DNA of 64,000 nucleotides from Primorskyibacter flagellatus (GCF_014638275.1 NZ_BMFJ01000001.1:1538338-1602337), one strand, 5' to 3'. Shown: positions 51,451 through 61,365, counted from the stretch's first letter. The notes: generated from the sequence alone by a model not told the origin. A program made the numbers and translations.

Positions 51451-51855
51451 TTACCCTGCCTTTGTCTCCACCTCGGCGGCCAGCTTTTCGGCCTTGTCGG
51501 CCAACTGCGCGAGCTGCTCCGTCACCTCCGCAGGGACGACCGGCACCTCGACACGCTCGGCGGTGCGCGCCTCCGCCCGCTTGAGCGCGCTGGTCAGGCG
51601 GTCGATTTCGGCGCGGAAGGCGTCGGCCTCGTCCTCCATGATCTTCAGCCGGTCCTCGACCCCCGCGGTGCGGTCGGCCAGCATCAGGCCGGACATCAGC
51701 AGCATGCGCGCCTCGGGGATGCGGCCGGTCTGGGCGATCAGGGTCTGGGCCTCGACGTTCAACATCTCGGCGGCGGACTGGAGGTAGTGTTCCTCTCCCT
51801 CCTGGCAGGCGACTTCGAAGGCGCGGCCGCCGATGAGGATTTCCAGTTCGGGCAT
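51451..51855 (-). CDS. zapA: Cell division protein ZapA
   Basis: The 134-residue protein has the ZapA head LEILIGGRAFEVACQEGEEHYLQSAAEMLN (residues about 4-33), then LLMSGLMLADRT and a long coiled coil (VEDRLKIMEDEADAFRAEIDRLTSALKRAEART). ZapA bundles FtsZ filaments at midcell. The C-terminal Ala/Glu/Lys-rich tail is longer than in E. coli. Its ATG overlaps the stop of the upstream coiled-coil gene (TGATG). Confidence 0.93.
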   Translation of the reverse strand: MPELEILIGGRAFEVACQEGEEHYLQSAAEMLNVEAQTLIAQTGRIPEARMLLMSGLMLADRTAGVEDRLKIMEDEADAFRAEIDRLTSALKRAEARTAERVEVPVVPAEVTEQLAQLADKAEKLAAEVETKAG

Positions 51856-52283
51856 CAGTGGTCCTCCGGTCCGGGCGTGGCGGGGGCGATGGAGGCGCCG
51901 ACCAGCGGGGTCAGCGCGTCGAGGATCGCGCGCACCTCGGCCTCGTTCGCGGACTGGGTGGCGCGGAAGGCTTCGAGTTCGGCGGCCAGCGCGACGTTGA
52001 TCGATTCCGGGTCCGAGAGACCGGATTCGTTGGACGCGCGCAGCGACTGGCTGACCGCGCGGAGCTGTTCGTTGCTTTGCCGCAGGCGGGCGAGTTCGGC
52101 GTCAAGTTCGGCCATCCGGGTTTCCAGGCGGGTCTTCGCGGCGATGGCGTCGTCAAGAGATTTGCGAATGGCGTCAACGTCCTGACCCGCATCCTTCGGA
52201 GCCGCAGCCATGGCGGCCACACCCTGCCCGATCCGGTCCAGCGCGGCGCTCAGACGCCGCTGAAGATCGTCGATATCACTCAT
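51855..52283 (-). CDS. Coiled-coil protein upstream of zapA
   Basis: The 142-residue protein is almost wholly helical, with heptad-like [21 protein letters not shown] and [27 protein letters not shown], and has no signal peptide or membrane segment. I do not recognise a named family. Tight coupling to zapA (TGATG overlap) suggests a cytoplasmic role linked to division or to ZapA. It is divergent from tkt across 265 bases. Confidence 0.8.
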   Translation of the reverse strand: MSDIDDLQRRLSAALDRIGQGVAAMAAAPKDAGQDVDAIRKSLDDAIAAKTRLETRMAELDAELARLRQSNEQLRAVSQSLRASNESGLSDPESINVALAAELEAFRATQSANEAEVRAILDALTPLVGASIAPATPGPEDH

Positions 52284-52548
52284 GCCCTCGGCCGCCCCCT
52301 TGGTCGTCCCTTGTGCGGTCCTTGCCCGGACCTCTTGTTTCGGACCGGCGAATCACCCCCCGGACCCCGATATTGCCCAAGTCTATCCAAAACATGAAGG
52401 ATTGCCCAAAGCTGTCTGGAACCATGGGATAATTCTTGAAAGGCGGTGTCGCCGTGCATCGACGCGCAACAGCCGTCGCTTGCAACTGTCGGTTCGGCTG
52501 CTATTCAGCGCTGACACTGCCCCCTGCGCCCAAAGGAGCCGTCTGCCC
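52284..52548. other. Divergent promoter region of tkt and the zapA operon
   Basis: The spacer has an A/T-richer core (52370-52440) with TTGCCC (52402-52407) and GATAAT (52428-52433), which could belong to a tkt promoter although the 20-base spacing is long. The tkt ribosome site AAAGGAG is at 52532-52538. No small gene was found. Confidence 0.4.
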
Positions 52549-54564
52549 GTGGATATCGCCGCTCTCCGTACCGCCCATCCCGAACACTGGTCCAAGGCCA
52601 CCGCGATCCGCGCCCTGACGCTGGATGCCGTCGCCGCCGCGAATTCCGGGCATTCCGGCATGCCCATGGGCATGGCCGACGTCGCCACGGTGCTGTTCTC
52701 GAACCACCTGAAATTCGACGCCTCCGCCCCGCTGTGGCCGGACCGGGACCGCTTCATCCTGTCGGCCGGGCACGGGTCGATGCTGCTGTATTCGCTGCTG
52801 CACCTGACCGGCTACGAAGACTTCCCGATCGAGGAGATCCGGAACTTCCGCCAGCTCGGTGCGAAGACCGCCGGGCATCCGGAAAACTTCCTCGCCCACG
52901 GGATCGAGACGACGACCGGCCCCCTTGGCCAGGGCATCGCCAACGCCGTCGGATTCGCGATCGCGGAGGAGATCCTGCGCGCCCGCTTCGGCAAGAAACT
53001 GGCCGATCACCACACCTATGTCATTGCTGGCGACGGCTGCCTGATGGAGGGCGTGAGCCAGGAGGCGATTTCCCTCGCCGGGCGGCTGGAACTGTCGCAA
53101 CTGGTGGTATTCTGGGACAACAACAACATCACCATCGACGGCACGGTGGACCTCGCCGACCGCACGGACCAGGTGGCGCGGTTCAAGGCCTCTGGCTGGG
53201 ACGTGCAGGAAATCGACGGCCACGACCCGGTGGCCATCGACGCGGCCATCGCGAAGGCGAAGAAGGGCAAGCGGCCCCAAATGATCGCCTGCAAGACGCA
53301 TATCGCGCTTGGTCATGCGGCGCAGGACACGTCCAAGGGGCACGGCGCGCTGACCGACAAGGATCAGATGCAGGCCGCGAAGGAGGCCTATGGCTGGACC
53401 ACCGGCCCGTTCGAGGTCCCGGCGGAGGTCAAGTCCGCCTGGGAAGAGGTCGGACGGCGCGGCGCGGAAGAGCGGTTCGCCTGGGAGGGCCGGCTGGCCG
53501 ATGTCTCGGACCGCAAGCGCGAGGAATTCGAACGTACGATGGCGGGCACGGCGCCCAAGAAGCTAGCCTCCGTCATCCGGGCGCTGAAGAAGCAGGCGAG
53601 CGAGGCGGGCCATTCCGTCGCCACCCGCAAGGCATCCGAGATGGTGCTTGAGGTGGTGAACCCGGTGCTGCCGGAAACCGTCGGCGGTTCGGCGGACCTG
53701 ACGGGGTCGAACAATACCAAGACCGGGGATCTCGGCGTCTTTGACACGGACAACCGCGAGGGGCGGTTCATTCACTACGGCATCCGCGAACACGGCATGG
53801 CGGCGGCGATGAACGGCATGGCGCTGCACGGGGGCATCCGGCCCTACTCAGGCACCTTCATGTGCTTCACCGACTATGCCCGGCCCGCGATGCGGCTCTC
53901 GGCACTGATGCAGCAGCCGGTGGTCTACGTGATGACGCATGACTCCATCGGCCTGGGCGAGGACGGGCCGACGCACCAGCCGGTCGAACACCTTGCCATT
54001 TCGCGCGCGACGCCGAACACGCTCGTGTTCCGTCCCGCCGATGTGGTCGAGACGGCGGAAGCGTGGGAGATCGCGCTGACCCAGTCGGGCACGCCTTCAG
54101 TGCTCTCGCTCACCCGGCAGAACACGCCGGCGGTGCGGCGGGATCACAAGACGCGCAACCTGACGGAACAGGGCGCCTACGTGCTGGCGGAAGCCGGATC
54201 GAAACGGCAGGCGATCCTGATCGCCACCGGGTCCGAGGTCGGCATCGCGATGGAAGCGCGCGACATGCTGGAGGCCGAGGGCATCGGCACCCGCGTCGTC
54301 TCCATGCCCTGCATGGAACTGTTCGCGGCGCAGGACGACGCCTATCGCAAGCGCATCCTGCCCGCCGGGCCTGTGCGTGTGGCGGTCGAGGCCGGGGTGC
54401 GCATGGGCTGGGACCGCTGGCTTATGGGCGAACGCGGGCGCGAGGCGAAGGCGGCTTTCGTCGGCATGTCCTCCTTCGGGGCCTCCGCGCCGGCAGAGGT
54501 ACTTTACGATCATTTCGGCATCACGGCAGAGGCGGTGGCAGCGCAGGCGAAGGCGCTGCTCTGA
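52549..54564 (+). CDS. tkt: Transketolase
   Basis: The 671-residue TPP enzyme transfers two-carbon units in the pentose phosphate pathway. Seen are [15 protein letters not shown] (residues about 30-44), the TPP/metal motif [13 protein letters not shown] with the later NNN (near residues 160-190), [10 protein letters not shown], and the C-terminal [17 protein letters not shown] (near residue 465). The GTG start at 52549, ten bases after AAAGGAG, matches the family N-terminus; the frame is open further upstream but is not protein-like. Confidence 0.97.
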   Translation: MDIAALRTAHPEHWSKATAIRALTLDAVAAANSGHSGMPMGMADVATVLFSNHLKFDASAPLWPDRDRFILSAGHGSMLLYSLLHLTGYEDFPIEEIRNFRQLGAKTAGHPENFLAHGIETTTGPLGQGIANAVGFAIAEEILRARFGKKLADHHTYVIAGDGCLMEGVSQEAISLAGRLELSQLVVFWDNNNITIDGTVDLADRTDQVARFKASGWDVQEIDGHDPVAIDAAIAKAKKGKRPQMIACKTHIALGHAAQDTSKGHGALTDKDQMQAAKEAYGWTTGPFEVPAEVKSAWEEVGRRGAEERFAWEGRLADVSDRKREEFERTMAGTAPKKLASVIRALKKQASEAGHSVATRKASEMVLEVVNPVLPETVGGSADLTGSNNTKTGDLGVFDTDNREGRFIHYGIREHGMAAAMNGMALHGGIRPYSGTFMCFTDYARPAMRLSALMQQPVVYVMTHDSIGLGEDGPTHQPVEHLAISRATPNTLVFRPADVVETAEAWEIALTQSGTPSVLSLTRQNTPAVRRDHKTRNLTEQGAYVLAEAGSKRQAILIATGSEVGIAMEARDMLEAEGIGTRVVSMPCMELFAAQDDAYRKRILPAGPVRVAVEAGVRMGWDRWLMGERGREAKAAFVGMSSFGASAPAEVLYDHFGITAEAVAAQAKALL

Positions 54565-54565
54565 T

Positions 54566-54636
54566 CTTCATCTTGCCATAAACATCCCGGGGGAAGTCCC
54601 GTCAGGGACGGGGGGCAGAGCCCCCCTCCCCCCGGC
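54566..54636. repeat. Dispersed AAACATCCC repeat with GC-rich stems
   Basis: CTTCATCTTGCCATAAACAT followed by CCC, then GGGGGAAGTCCC-type and GGGGGGCAGAGCCCCCC stems, repeats the layout of 25168-25228 directly after the tkt stop. It fills most of the spacer to the next LysR gene and may end the tkt transcript. Confidence 0.65.
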
Positions 54637-54654
54637 CATCGCGGGAAGACGCCC

Positions 54655-55548
54655 CTGACCCGGCTCAACATCGAACAGCTCCGCACCTTTCTCGAAGTCG
54701 TCCGGCTTGGCGGAGTGCGGCGCGCGGCGCAGAGCCTGAACGTCACGCAGCCCGCGGTCAGCGCGCGGATCAAGGGGCTGGAGGAGTCGCTCGGCGTCGC
54801 CCTGTTCGAGCGGCGCGGCGCAGGGCTGACCCTGACCAAGCGGGGCGACATGTTGGTGCGCTACGCGGAGCAGTTCGAAACCCTCGCCGAACAGGTCACC
54901 GCCACGATCATCGCGCCCGAGGGGATCGAGCGACAGCTGCGGCTCGGCGTTGCCGAAACCGTGGCGCAGTCCTGGCTGCCGGATTTCGTCGCCGCGCTGC
55001 ACCAGCATTTCCCGAAGGTGGGGATCGAGATGAATGTCGACGTCTCGACCAACCTGCGCGAGCAGCTTCTGGACCGGGAGATCGACCTTGCCGTGCTGCT
55101 TGGCCCCGTGTCGGAAGCCTCGGTCGCCAATATCCTCCTGCCGGGGTTCGAGATGGCCTGGTACGTCGCCGCCGGCGTGACCATGCCCGACGATCCGGCG
55201 GCATTGATCGGGGCGCATCCCGTCATCACCTACGCCCGCAACACCCGCCCGCACCGGGAGCTGAAACAGGCGCTGTTCGACCGGGTTGGTCCGGGGGTGC
55301 AGGTGTTCACCTCCTCCTCGCTCTCCGCCTGTTTCCGGATGGTTGAGGCCGGGCTTGGCGTTGCCGCCCTGCCGCGCGCCCTTGGCACGGATGCGGAGCG
55401 GCGCGGGCTGCTGCGGACCTTCGATCCGGGCTGGCTGCCGGTGCCGCTGCAGTTCACGGCCTCCTACGTCGGCGATCCCAAGAGCCATGTTGTCGAAACT
55501 GCCGCGCGGCTGGCGCTCGAAGTGGCGGTCCGGCATGGCGGACGATAA
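54655..55548 (+). CDS. LysR-family transcriptional regulator, probable CTG start
   Basis: The 297-residue regulator opens TRLNIEQLRTFLEVVRLGGVRRAAQSLNVTQPAVSARIKGLEE, a complete LysR HTH, then LFERRGAGLTLTKRGDML and an effector domain. No ATG, GTG or TTG lies where the family starts. The CTG at 54655 has GGGAAG six bases upstream and gives the usual length. A GTG at 54715 would cut away the first HTH helix. It precedes the hyuA-hyuB-TRAP operon on the same strand, 96 bases away, and likely regulates it. Confidence 0.85.
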   Translation: MTRLNIEQLRTFLEVVRLGGVRRAAQSLNVTQPAVSARIKGLEESLGVALFERRGAGLTLTKRGDMLVRYAEQFETLAEQVTATIIAPEGIERQLRLGVAETVAQSWLPDFVAALHQHFPKVGIEMNVDVSTNLREQLLDREIDLAVLLGPVSEASVANILLPGFEMAWYVAAGVTMPDDPAALIGAHPVITYARNTRPHRELKQALFDRVGPGVQVFTSSSLSACFRMVEAGLGVAALPRALGTDAERRGLLRTFDPGWLPVPLQFTASYVGDPKSHVVETAARLALEVAVRHGGR

Positions 55549-55561
55549 AAATACCTGATCG

Positions 55562-55584
55562 AAACTCGTAAAAATTACGAGTTT
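55562..55584. promoter_or_regulatory. AT-rich perfect palindrome between LysR and hyuA
   Basis: Arms AAACTCGTAA (55562-55571) and TTACGAGTTT (55575-55584) are separated by AAA, 14 bases after the LysR stop and 60 before hyuA. It is followed by GATTTTATG. It could be an operator for hyuA or a terminator for lysR. Its low GC content in this genome and perfect ten-base arms make chance unlikely. Confidence 0.6.
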
Positions 55585-55644
55585 GATTTTATGAATTTCC
55601 GGCGCGAGGCTTCATGAAAGTTTTGCAACCGGATGACCTGCCTC

Positions 55645-57699
55645 ATGACCACGCCCCGGATCACCATCGCCGTCGACATCGGCGGGACCTTCACCGATCT
55701 GGAATTCCGCGACGCGGTCTCGGGCCGGTCCCACAGCCTGAAGTCGCCGACCACGCCGGACAATCCGGCGCGCGGACTGACCGATGCGATTGAACAGGCC
55801 GGGGCGCGGTTCGGTTTTGCCAATGACGACATCGCACTGATCCTGCACGGCACGACCATCGCGACCAATGCCGTGCTGACCCGCGACCTGCCCGCCGGTG
55901 CGCTGATCACCACCGAAGGGTTCGAGGACGTGCTGGAAATCGGCCGCCACGCCCGCGGCGACATCTATGCGCTGAAGGGGCCCGACCGGTCAGTGCTGAT
56001 CCCCCGTCGCCACCGGTTCGGTGCATCAGGGCGGATCGGCGCGGGGGGTGAAGAGGTGCGCGCGATCGACTTCGACGCGCTGGACGCCGTGATCGAACGG
56101 GTGGCGGCGTCGGGCGTCATGGCCACCGCCATCTGCCTGCTGAACGCCTTTGCCAACCCGGCGCATGAAATCGCGATCCGCGACCGGCTGCTGGCGCGCT
56201 GCCCGGATATGGCGGTGTCCTGCAGTCACGAGGTGTCGCCGGAAATCCGCGAATTCGAACGCACCGCCACCACCGTACTGAACGCCCTGCTGGTGCCGGT
56301 GATCGCCCGTTACGTCGACGCCCTGCGCCTGCGCCTGGCGGAGGCCGGGATCGGCGCGCCGCTTTACCTCATCCAGTCGAACGGCGGGGCGATCGGGCTG
56401 GACGCGGCGGTGAAAACCCCGGTCAAGCTGCTGCTCTCCGGTCCCTCAGGCGGGGTGCTTGCGGCGCAGAAGCTGGCGCGGCGGCTCGACACTCCGGACG
56501 TGGTCGGCGTGGACATGGGCGGGACCAGCTACGACGTCGCCGTGGTGTCGGGCGGGGTCCGGTCGGTTGTCACGCAGGGAGAGATCGACGGTCTGCCGGT
56601 GCGCGTGCCTATGGTGGAGATGCATACGATTGGTGCTGGCGGCGGCTCGATCGCCTTCGTCGATCCCTCGGGGCGGCTTCAGGTCGGCCCGCGCAGTGCG
56701 GGGGCGGTGCCGGGTCCGGTCTGCTACGGGCGCGGCGGGACGGAGCCGACGGTGACGGACGTCAACCTGATCCTCGGACGGCTGGATGCGGCGACCTTCC
56801 TTGGCGGGCGGTTCGCACTGGACCTAGACGGGGCGCGCTCCGCGCTGAGGGACCGGATCGAAACGCCGCTGGCGCTGGACCCGGATCATGCGGCTTCGGG
56901 GATCCTTGCAGTCGTCAACGCCAAGCTGGCGGCGTCGATCAAGTTCTCGCTCTTCGCCAAGGGGCTGGACCCGCGCGACTTTGCGCTGATGAGCTTTGGC
57001 GGCGCGGGCGGGCTGCACGCGGTCGAGGTGGCGGAGGAACTGGGCATCACCCGCGTGATCTTCCCGCGCGACCCGTCGACCTTCTCGGCCCATGGCATCC
57101 TGTTTTCCGACATCCGCCACGACCTGTCGCGGACGGAGATCCTGCCGCTTCTGCCCGAGAGTGCCGATGCACTTGCCGCGATGGCGGCGGAGCTGAGCGC
57201 GCAGGGTACGGCGCTGCTGGACGCGGACGGCATGGCCGCCGGCCGCCGCCGTCTGATCCTGACGGCCGACCTGCGTTACGCGGGACAGGCCTTCGAACTG
57301 ACGATCCCCCTGCCCGACGGCCACATCACTGCCGGGACGCTGGCCGAGATGCGCAGGCGGTTCGAGGAGGAGCATCGCCAGCGGTTCTCCTTCGACGATC
57401 CGGAAGAAGAGGCGGAGCTTGTTACCCTGCGCCTGACTGCGGTTGGCGTCCTGGGCGACGGCGGGGATGCGGCGCCTGACTACGCGACCTCGGAAACCGC
57501 TGTGGCGAAGACCCGGCAGGTGCATGTGAACGGCGCCTGGACCGAAACGCCGGTGCATCGTCAGCTCGCCCTGCCTCCGGGAGCGGAGGTCGCGGGACCG
57601 GCGATCATCGAACAGGAATACACCACCATGCTGCTGCCTGCGGGCTGGGTTCTGACCATGACCCCCTCGGGCGACATGACCGCGAGGAAAGACACATGA
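55645..57699 (+). CDS. hyuA: Hydantoinase/oxoprolinase family protein, A subunit
   Basis: The 684-residue protein has the HyuA/OPLAH N-terminal ATPase-like motif TIAVDIGGTFTDLEF, then LHGTTIATNAVL (residues about 70-81), LIQSNGGAIG, LLSGPSGGVLAA and VDMGGTSYDVAVV. It pairs with HyuB to open hydantoin-like or 5-oxoproline rings using ATP. The ATG at 55645 was preferred over one four codons upstream by similarity of the opening; neither has a strong ribosome site. It overlaps hyuB by four bases. Confidence 0.93.
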   Translation: MTTPRITIAVDIGGTFTDLEFRDAVSGRSHSLKSPTTPDNPARGLTDAIEQAGARFGFANDDIALILHGTTIATNAVLTRDLPAGALITTEGFEDVLEIGRHARGDIYALKGPDRSVLIPRRHRFGASGRIGAGGEEVRAIDFDALDAVIERVAASGVMATAICLLNAFANPAHEIAIRDRLLARCPDMAVSCSHEVSPEIREFERTATTVLNALLVPVIARYVDALRLRLAEAGIGAPLYLIQSNGGAIGLDAAVKTPVKLLLSGPSGGVLAAQKLARRLDTPDVVGVDMGGTSYDVAVVSGGVRSVVTQGEIDGLPVRVPMVEMHTIGAGGGSIAFVDPSGRLQVGPRSAGAVPGPVCYGRGGTEPTVTDVNLILGRLDAATFLGGRFALDLDGARSALRDRIETPLALDPDHAASGILAVVNAKLAASIKFSLFAKGLDPRDFALMSFGGAGGLHAVEVAEELGITRVIFPRDPSTFSAHGILFSDIRHDLSRTEILPLLPESADALAAMAAELSAQGTALLDADGMAAGRRRLILTADLRYAGQAFELTIPLPDGHITAGTLAEMRRRFEEEHRQRFSFDDPEEEAELVTLRLTAVGVLGDGGDAAPDYATSETAVAKTRQVHVNGAWTETPVHRQLALPPGAEVAGPAIIEQEYTTMLLPAGWVLTMTPSGDMTARKDT

Positions 57700-59324
57700 G
57701 CCGCCCCGATCCCGTCCTGCTGGAAATCGTCTCTGCCGCGCTGGTGTCGGTGGCGGAAGAGATGTCGGTGACCGTCTGGCGCACGTCGCGATCGACCACG
57801 GTGCGCGAACTGCTCGACTACTCCACCGCCGTGTTTGACGCCGAGGGGCGCAACGTGGCGCAGGCGGCGCGGATGCCGGTGCACCTCAATTCGATGGAGC
57901 TGTGCCTGCAGCATGTCATCGCGCATCACATCCCGCTGGAGGACTGGCGCGACGGCGACGTGATCGTCACGAACGATCCCTATTGCGGCGGGCAGCACCT
58001 GCCCGATTTCATCGCCTTCAAGCCGGTGTTCCGGGACGGCAGGCGCATCGCCATCACCTGCGTGCTGATCCACCATGTCGACGTGGGCGGCGGGGCGGCG
58101 GGGGGCTACACCGCTTCGGCCGTCGAGGTGTTTCAGGAGGGGCTGCGCCTGCCGCCTGTGCGGATCGTGAAGGACGGGGCGATGCAGGAGGACCTGTTCG
58201 CAACCATCCTCCAGAACGTGCGGGAACCGGAGACGTTTCGCGGCGACTTCCTGAGCCAGATCGCCGCGCTCGACGTCGGCGCGCGGGCGATGCTGCGGCT
58301 GGCGGACCGCTACGGAGTGGAGACGCTGGAAGAAATCGGCGCGGCCCTGCTGGATCATGCGGAGCACGAGATGCGGGCGGCCATCGCGGCCCTGCCCGAC
58401 GGGACATGGCAGGCGGAGGATTATACCGACCCCGAAGTGCCGGGCGGCGAGCCGCTGAAGATCGCGGTCACGCTGACGGTGGCGGGCGACGCCATCGCCA
58501 TCGACTTCACCGGCACGGCCCCGCAGGCGCGCGGGCCGATCAATGCAACCATGGCGACGACGACCTCTGCCGTCTATTACGCGGTGATCGCCGCCTGCGG
58601 GGTGACGGCGACGGTGAACGCGGGCTGTTATCGCCCGATCACGGTCACGGCGCCGGAGGGCACGCTGGTCAACGCCTCCTTTCCTGCGCCGGTCGCGATG
58701 CGGATGCTGCCGGGGCACAAGACGGCGACGGCGGTGCTGAAGGCCTTCGCCAAGGTGATCCCCGAGAGGATCCCGGCCAGTTACTACGGCACGACCTTCA
58801 ACCACGCGGTCAACATCCGGCATGCGGACGGGCGGCGGCAGGTCTATTTCGATGCAGAGCTCGGGGGCTGGGGCGCGCATCCCGAAAAGGACGGGCCGAA
58901 CGGGCTTGCCGCCGGGTTCCACAACGGGCAGAACACCCCGGTCGAGATGATCGAGGCCCTGTTTCCGCTGCGCTTCCTGCGCTACGGGCTGGCCTCCGGC
59001 TCGGGCGGCGCGGGGAAGATGCGGGGCGGTCTGGGGATCGTCAGGGAGTGGGAATTCCTGGCCGAGGCGGGGCTGCTGAATTCCGCGTTCGACGTTTTCG
59101 ACACCCGGCCCTACGGGCTGGACGGCGGGGCGGAGGGCGCGGGCGGATCGCTGTCGGTGACCCGCGACGGAGAGACGGTGCAACTGGCCGCCAAGACCGT
59201 GGGTCATCCGCTGAAGGCGGGCGACGTGGTGCGGATGCAGACGCCCGGCGGCGGCGGACATGGCGATCCGGCGGCGCGCGCGCCCGAGGCGGTCGCAGAG
59301 GACAAGGCGGACGGCTATGTCTGA
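57696..59324 (+). CDS. hyuB: Hydantoinase B/oxoprolinase family protein, B subunit
   Basis: The 542-residue protein matches HyuB: DPVLLEIVSAALVSVAEEMSVTVWRTSRSTTVRELLDYSTAVFD at the N-terminus, DVIVTNDPYCGGQHLPDFIAF (residues about 88-108), GDFLSQIAALDVGARA and the C-terminal GGGGHGDPAARAPEAV typical of the family. With HyuA it forms an ATP-dependent ring-opening amidohydrolase. The TRAP transporter downstream probably imports the substrate, which cannot be named. The stop lies within a small overlapping frame at 59317. Confidence 0.93.
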   Translation: MSRPDPVLLEIVSAALVSVAEEMSVTVWRTSRSTTVRELLDYSTAVFDAEGRNVAQAARMPVHLNSMELCLQHVIAHHIPLEDWRDGDVIVTNDPYCGGQHLPDFIAFKPVFRDGRRIAITCVLIHHVDVGGGAAGGYTASAVEVFQEGLRLPPVRIVKDGAMQEDLFATILQNVREPETFRGDFLSQIAALDVGARAMLRLADRYGVETLEEIGAALLDHAEHEMRAAIAALPDGTWQAEDYTDPEVPGGEPLKIAVTLTVAGDAIAIDFTGTAPQARGPINATMATTTSAVYYAVIAACGVTATVNAGCYRPITVTAPEGTLVNASFPAPVAMRMLPGHKTATAVLKAFAKVIPERIPASYYGTTFNHAVNIRHADGRRQVYFDAELGGWGAHPEKDGPNGLAAGFHNGQNTPVEMIEALFPLRFLRYGLASGSGGAGKMRGGLGIVREWEFLAEAGLLNSAFDVFDTRPYGLDGGAEGAGGSLSVTRDGETVQLAAKTVGHPLKAGDVVRMQTPGGGGHGDPAARAPEAVAEDKADGYV

Positions 59325-59460
59325 CAACGCCCTGCCCCGCGTCTGGTCGGAAACCGGGCAGATGCGCCGGAGCGGGCGGAATCGCCCTTCGGCGGCGGTC
59401 GCGGGTTGGACAGGGGCGGCGAAGCGTGGTCGGCTGGCACGAGGTGAGGTGCCCGCATGA
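59317..59460 (+). CDS. Possible 47-codon frame bridging hyuB and the TRAP genes
   Basis: An ATG at 59317 overlaps the hyuB stop and its own TGA overlaps the dctQ-type ATG at 59457. The peptide (opening MSDNALPRVWSETGQ) is Arg/Gly/Ala-rich with no recognisable domain, signal or membrane segment. It may be a coupling frame or an eroded gene remnant rather than a functional protein; hyuA-hyuB operons in which a short third protein follows are known to me only as a possibility. Confidence 0.3.
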   Translation: MSDNALPRVWSETGQMRRSGRNRPSAAVAGWTGAAKRGRLARGEVPA

Positions 59461-60032
59461 CAGATACGCTGATCGAAAACGTTTCGCGCTGGCTGGCCTG
59501 GGCTGCCGGAGCGGTTATCCTGTTCGGCTGCGCGCTGCCGATCACGGTGGACGTGCTGTCGCGCTATTTCCTGAACCGGTCGGCGGTGGAAAGCTTTGAA
59601 ATCTCGGGCTTCGGACTGGCGGCCTGCATCGGCCTGGGCATGGCGCATACGGTGACGACCAAGGCGCATATCCGGGTGGATTTCGCCGTCGCCCGCCTGC
59701 CCTTTCCGCTGCGTGCCGCCTGCGACCTGCTGGCGGCCTGCGTTCTGGCGGTGGTGGCGGGGGCGCTGGCCTGGTTCGCCTGGAAGACCGCCGCGCAGTC
59801 CTATGCCATGGGGGCGCAGTCGATGTCGCTGCTGCGGATCCCCATGGTGATCCCCCAGGGCATCTGGTGGGTCGGGCTGTTCTGGTTCGCCTTCGTCGCC
59901 GTGCTTGCCCCCCTGCGCGCCGTGCTGCGGCTGGTCCGGGGCGACAGAGAGGGGTTCAACGAACTGGTCGGATCCGCCGACATCAACGCCGAGATCGACG
60001 AGGCCGTGCATGCGGCGGAGGGGCGGACATGA
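59457..60032 (+). CDS. TRAP transporter small permease (DctQ type)
   Basis: The 191-residue protein has four hydrophobic segments (about residues 15-35, 50-68, 85-110 and 130-155) and the DctQ pattern VDVLSRYFLNRSAVESFEISGF in the first half, then HIRVDFAVARLP. It overlaps the large permease gene by four bases. It is part of a three-gene TRAP system with binding protein downstream. Confidence 0.93.
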   Translation: MTDTLIENVSRWLAWAAGAVILFGCALPITVDVLSRYFLNRSAVESFEISGFGLAACIGLGMAHTVTTKAHIRVDFAVARLPFPLRAACDLLAACVLAVVAGALAWFAWKTAAQSYAMGAQSMSLLRIPMVIPQGIWWVGLFWFAFVAVLAPLRAVLRLVRGDREGFNELVGSADINAEIDEAVHAAEGRT

Positions 60033-61336
60033 TCGCGACGGCGCTCTCGCTCCTCCTCGGCCTGATCGCGCTGAGCCTGCCGGTCGCGGCGGTGCTGGCA
60101 CTGGTCGGCTACATCCTGTCGGAAAACTACGCCTTCTTCCCGATGACCGGGGCGGCGGGGGAACTGGCCTGGAACGCGTCGGAGGACTTCATCCTCGTCG
60201 CGGCGCCGATGTTCATCATGATGGGCGAACTGATGCACCGCTCGGGCGTGTCGGGGCGGCTGTTCGATGCGCTGACACCGTGGTTTGCAAGGCTGCCGGG
60301 GCGGCTGATGCACACCAACATCGCGTCCTCGGCCGTGTTCGCGGCGACCTCCGGGTCCTCGCTCGCGACGGCGGCGACGATCGGGACGGTGGCGATCCCG
60401 AACATGGACAAGGGCGGGTACAACCGGCCGCTGTTCCTCGGCTCCATCGCCGCCGGGGGGACGCTCGGCATCCTGATCCCGCCGTCGATCAACATGATCA
60501 TCTACGCGGTGCTGACCGATACCTCCGTCACCGACCTTTACGCCGCCGGGTTCCTGCCGGGCTTCGTGCTGGCGGCGCTGTTCTCCGGCATCGTGCTGGT
60601 GTTGGTGCTGTGGCGGCCGGAGTGGGGCGGGCCGAAGATCGCGGCAGAGGGGCTCTGGCGCGCGCGGCTGCGCGGGCTGCCGCAGCTGATCCCCCCGATC
60701 GGGCTTTTCGCCATCGTCGTCGGATCGATCTATGCCGGGATCGCCACCCCGACCGAGGCCGCCGCGCTTGGCCTGATCGCCACCGTCGGGCTGGTGGCGG
60801 TGAACCGGCAGCTGACCCTTGGTGTGCTGCTGGCGGCCTTCGAGGGGACGGCGCGGACCACCTGCATGATCATGCTGATCGTGATCGCCGCGTCCTTCCT
60901 GAACTTCGTCATGGTCTCCATCGGGCTCGTGCAGGCGATTTCCGACGCGGTGCTGGGTCTGGGGTTCAGCCCGCTTGGCATGCTGTTTGCGATCATCTGT
61001 TTCTACCTCGTGCTTGGCTGCTTCATGGAGACGCTGTCGATGATGATCGCCACCACACCGATCATCGCCCCCGTCGTCATCTCGCTCGGCTATTCGCCGG
61101 TGTGGTGGGGCGTCGTCTTCGTCATCCTGATCGAGGCGGCGCTGATCACGCCCCCCGTGGGGATGAACCTTTACGTCGTGCAGGCCGTGCGGAAGGGCGG
61201 CGGCGCGTTCAGCGACCTCTTCAAGGGGGCCGCACCTTTCCTGATCGCGATGATGATCCTGATCGGGATCCTGATTGCCTTCCCGCAGCTGGCGCTCTGG
61301 CTGCCCTCCATACTCAATCCGAAAACCGGCGGATAA
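60029..61336 (+). CDS. TRAP transporter large permease (DctM type)
   Basis: The 435-residue protein has about twelve membrane segments and the DctM motifs AAPMFIMMGELMHRSGVSGRLFDAL (residues about 57-81), ASSAVFAATSGSSLATAATIG, GGTLGILIPPSINMIIYAVLT and a late CFMETLSMMIATTPIIAPV. It carries solute across the inner membrane driven by sodium or protons. The ATG at 60029 overlaps the small-permease stop, and the binding-protein gene follows after 29 bases. Confidence 0.96.
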   Translation: MIATALSLLLGLIALSLPVAAVLALVGYILSENYAFFPMTGAAGELAWNASEDFILVAAPMFIMMGELMHRSGVSGRLFDALTPWFARLPGRLMHTNIASSAVFAATSGSSLATAATIGTVAIPNMDKGGYNRPLFLGSIAAGGTLGILIPPSINMIIYAVLTDTSVTDLYAAGFLPGFVLAALFSGIVLVLVLWRPEWGGPKIAAEGLWRARLRGLPQLIPPIGLFAIVVGSIYAGIATPTEAAALGLIATVGLVAVNRQLTLGVLLAAFEGTARTTCMIMLIVIAASFLNFVMVSIGLVQAISDAVLGLGFSPLGMLFAIICFYLVLGCFMETLSMMIATTPIIAPVVISLGYSPVWWGVVFVILIEAALITPPVGMNLYVVQAVRKGGGAFSDLFKGAAPFLIAMMILIGILIAFPQLALWLPSILNPKTGG

Positions 61337-61365
61337 CGCCGGACCAACCAACTGGGAGACCACCA

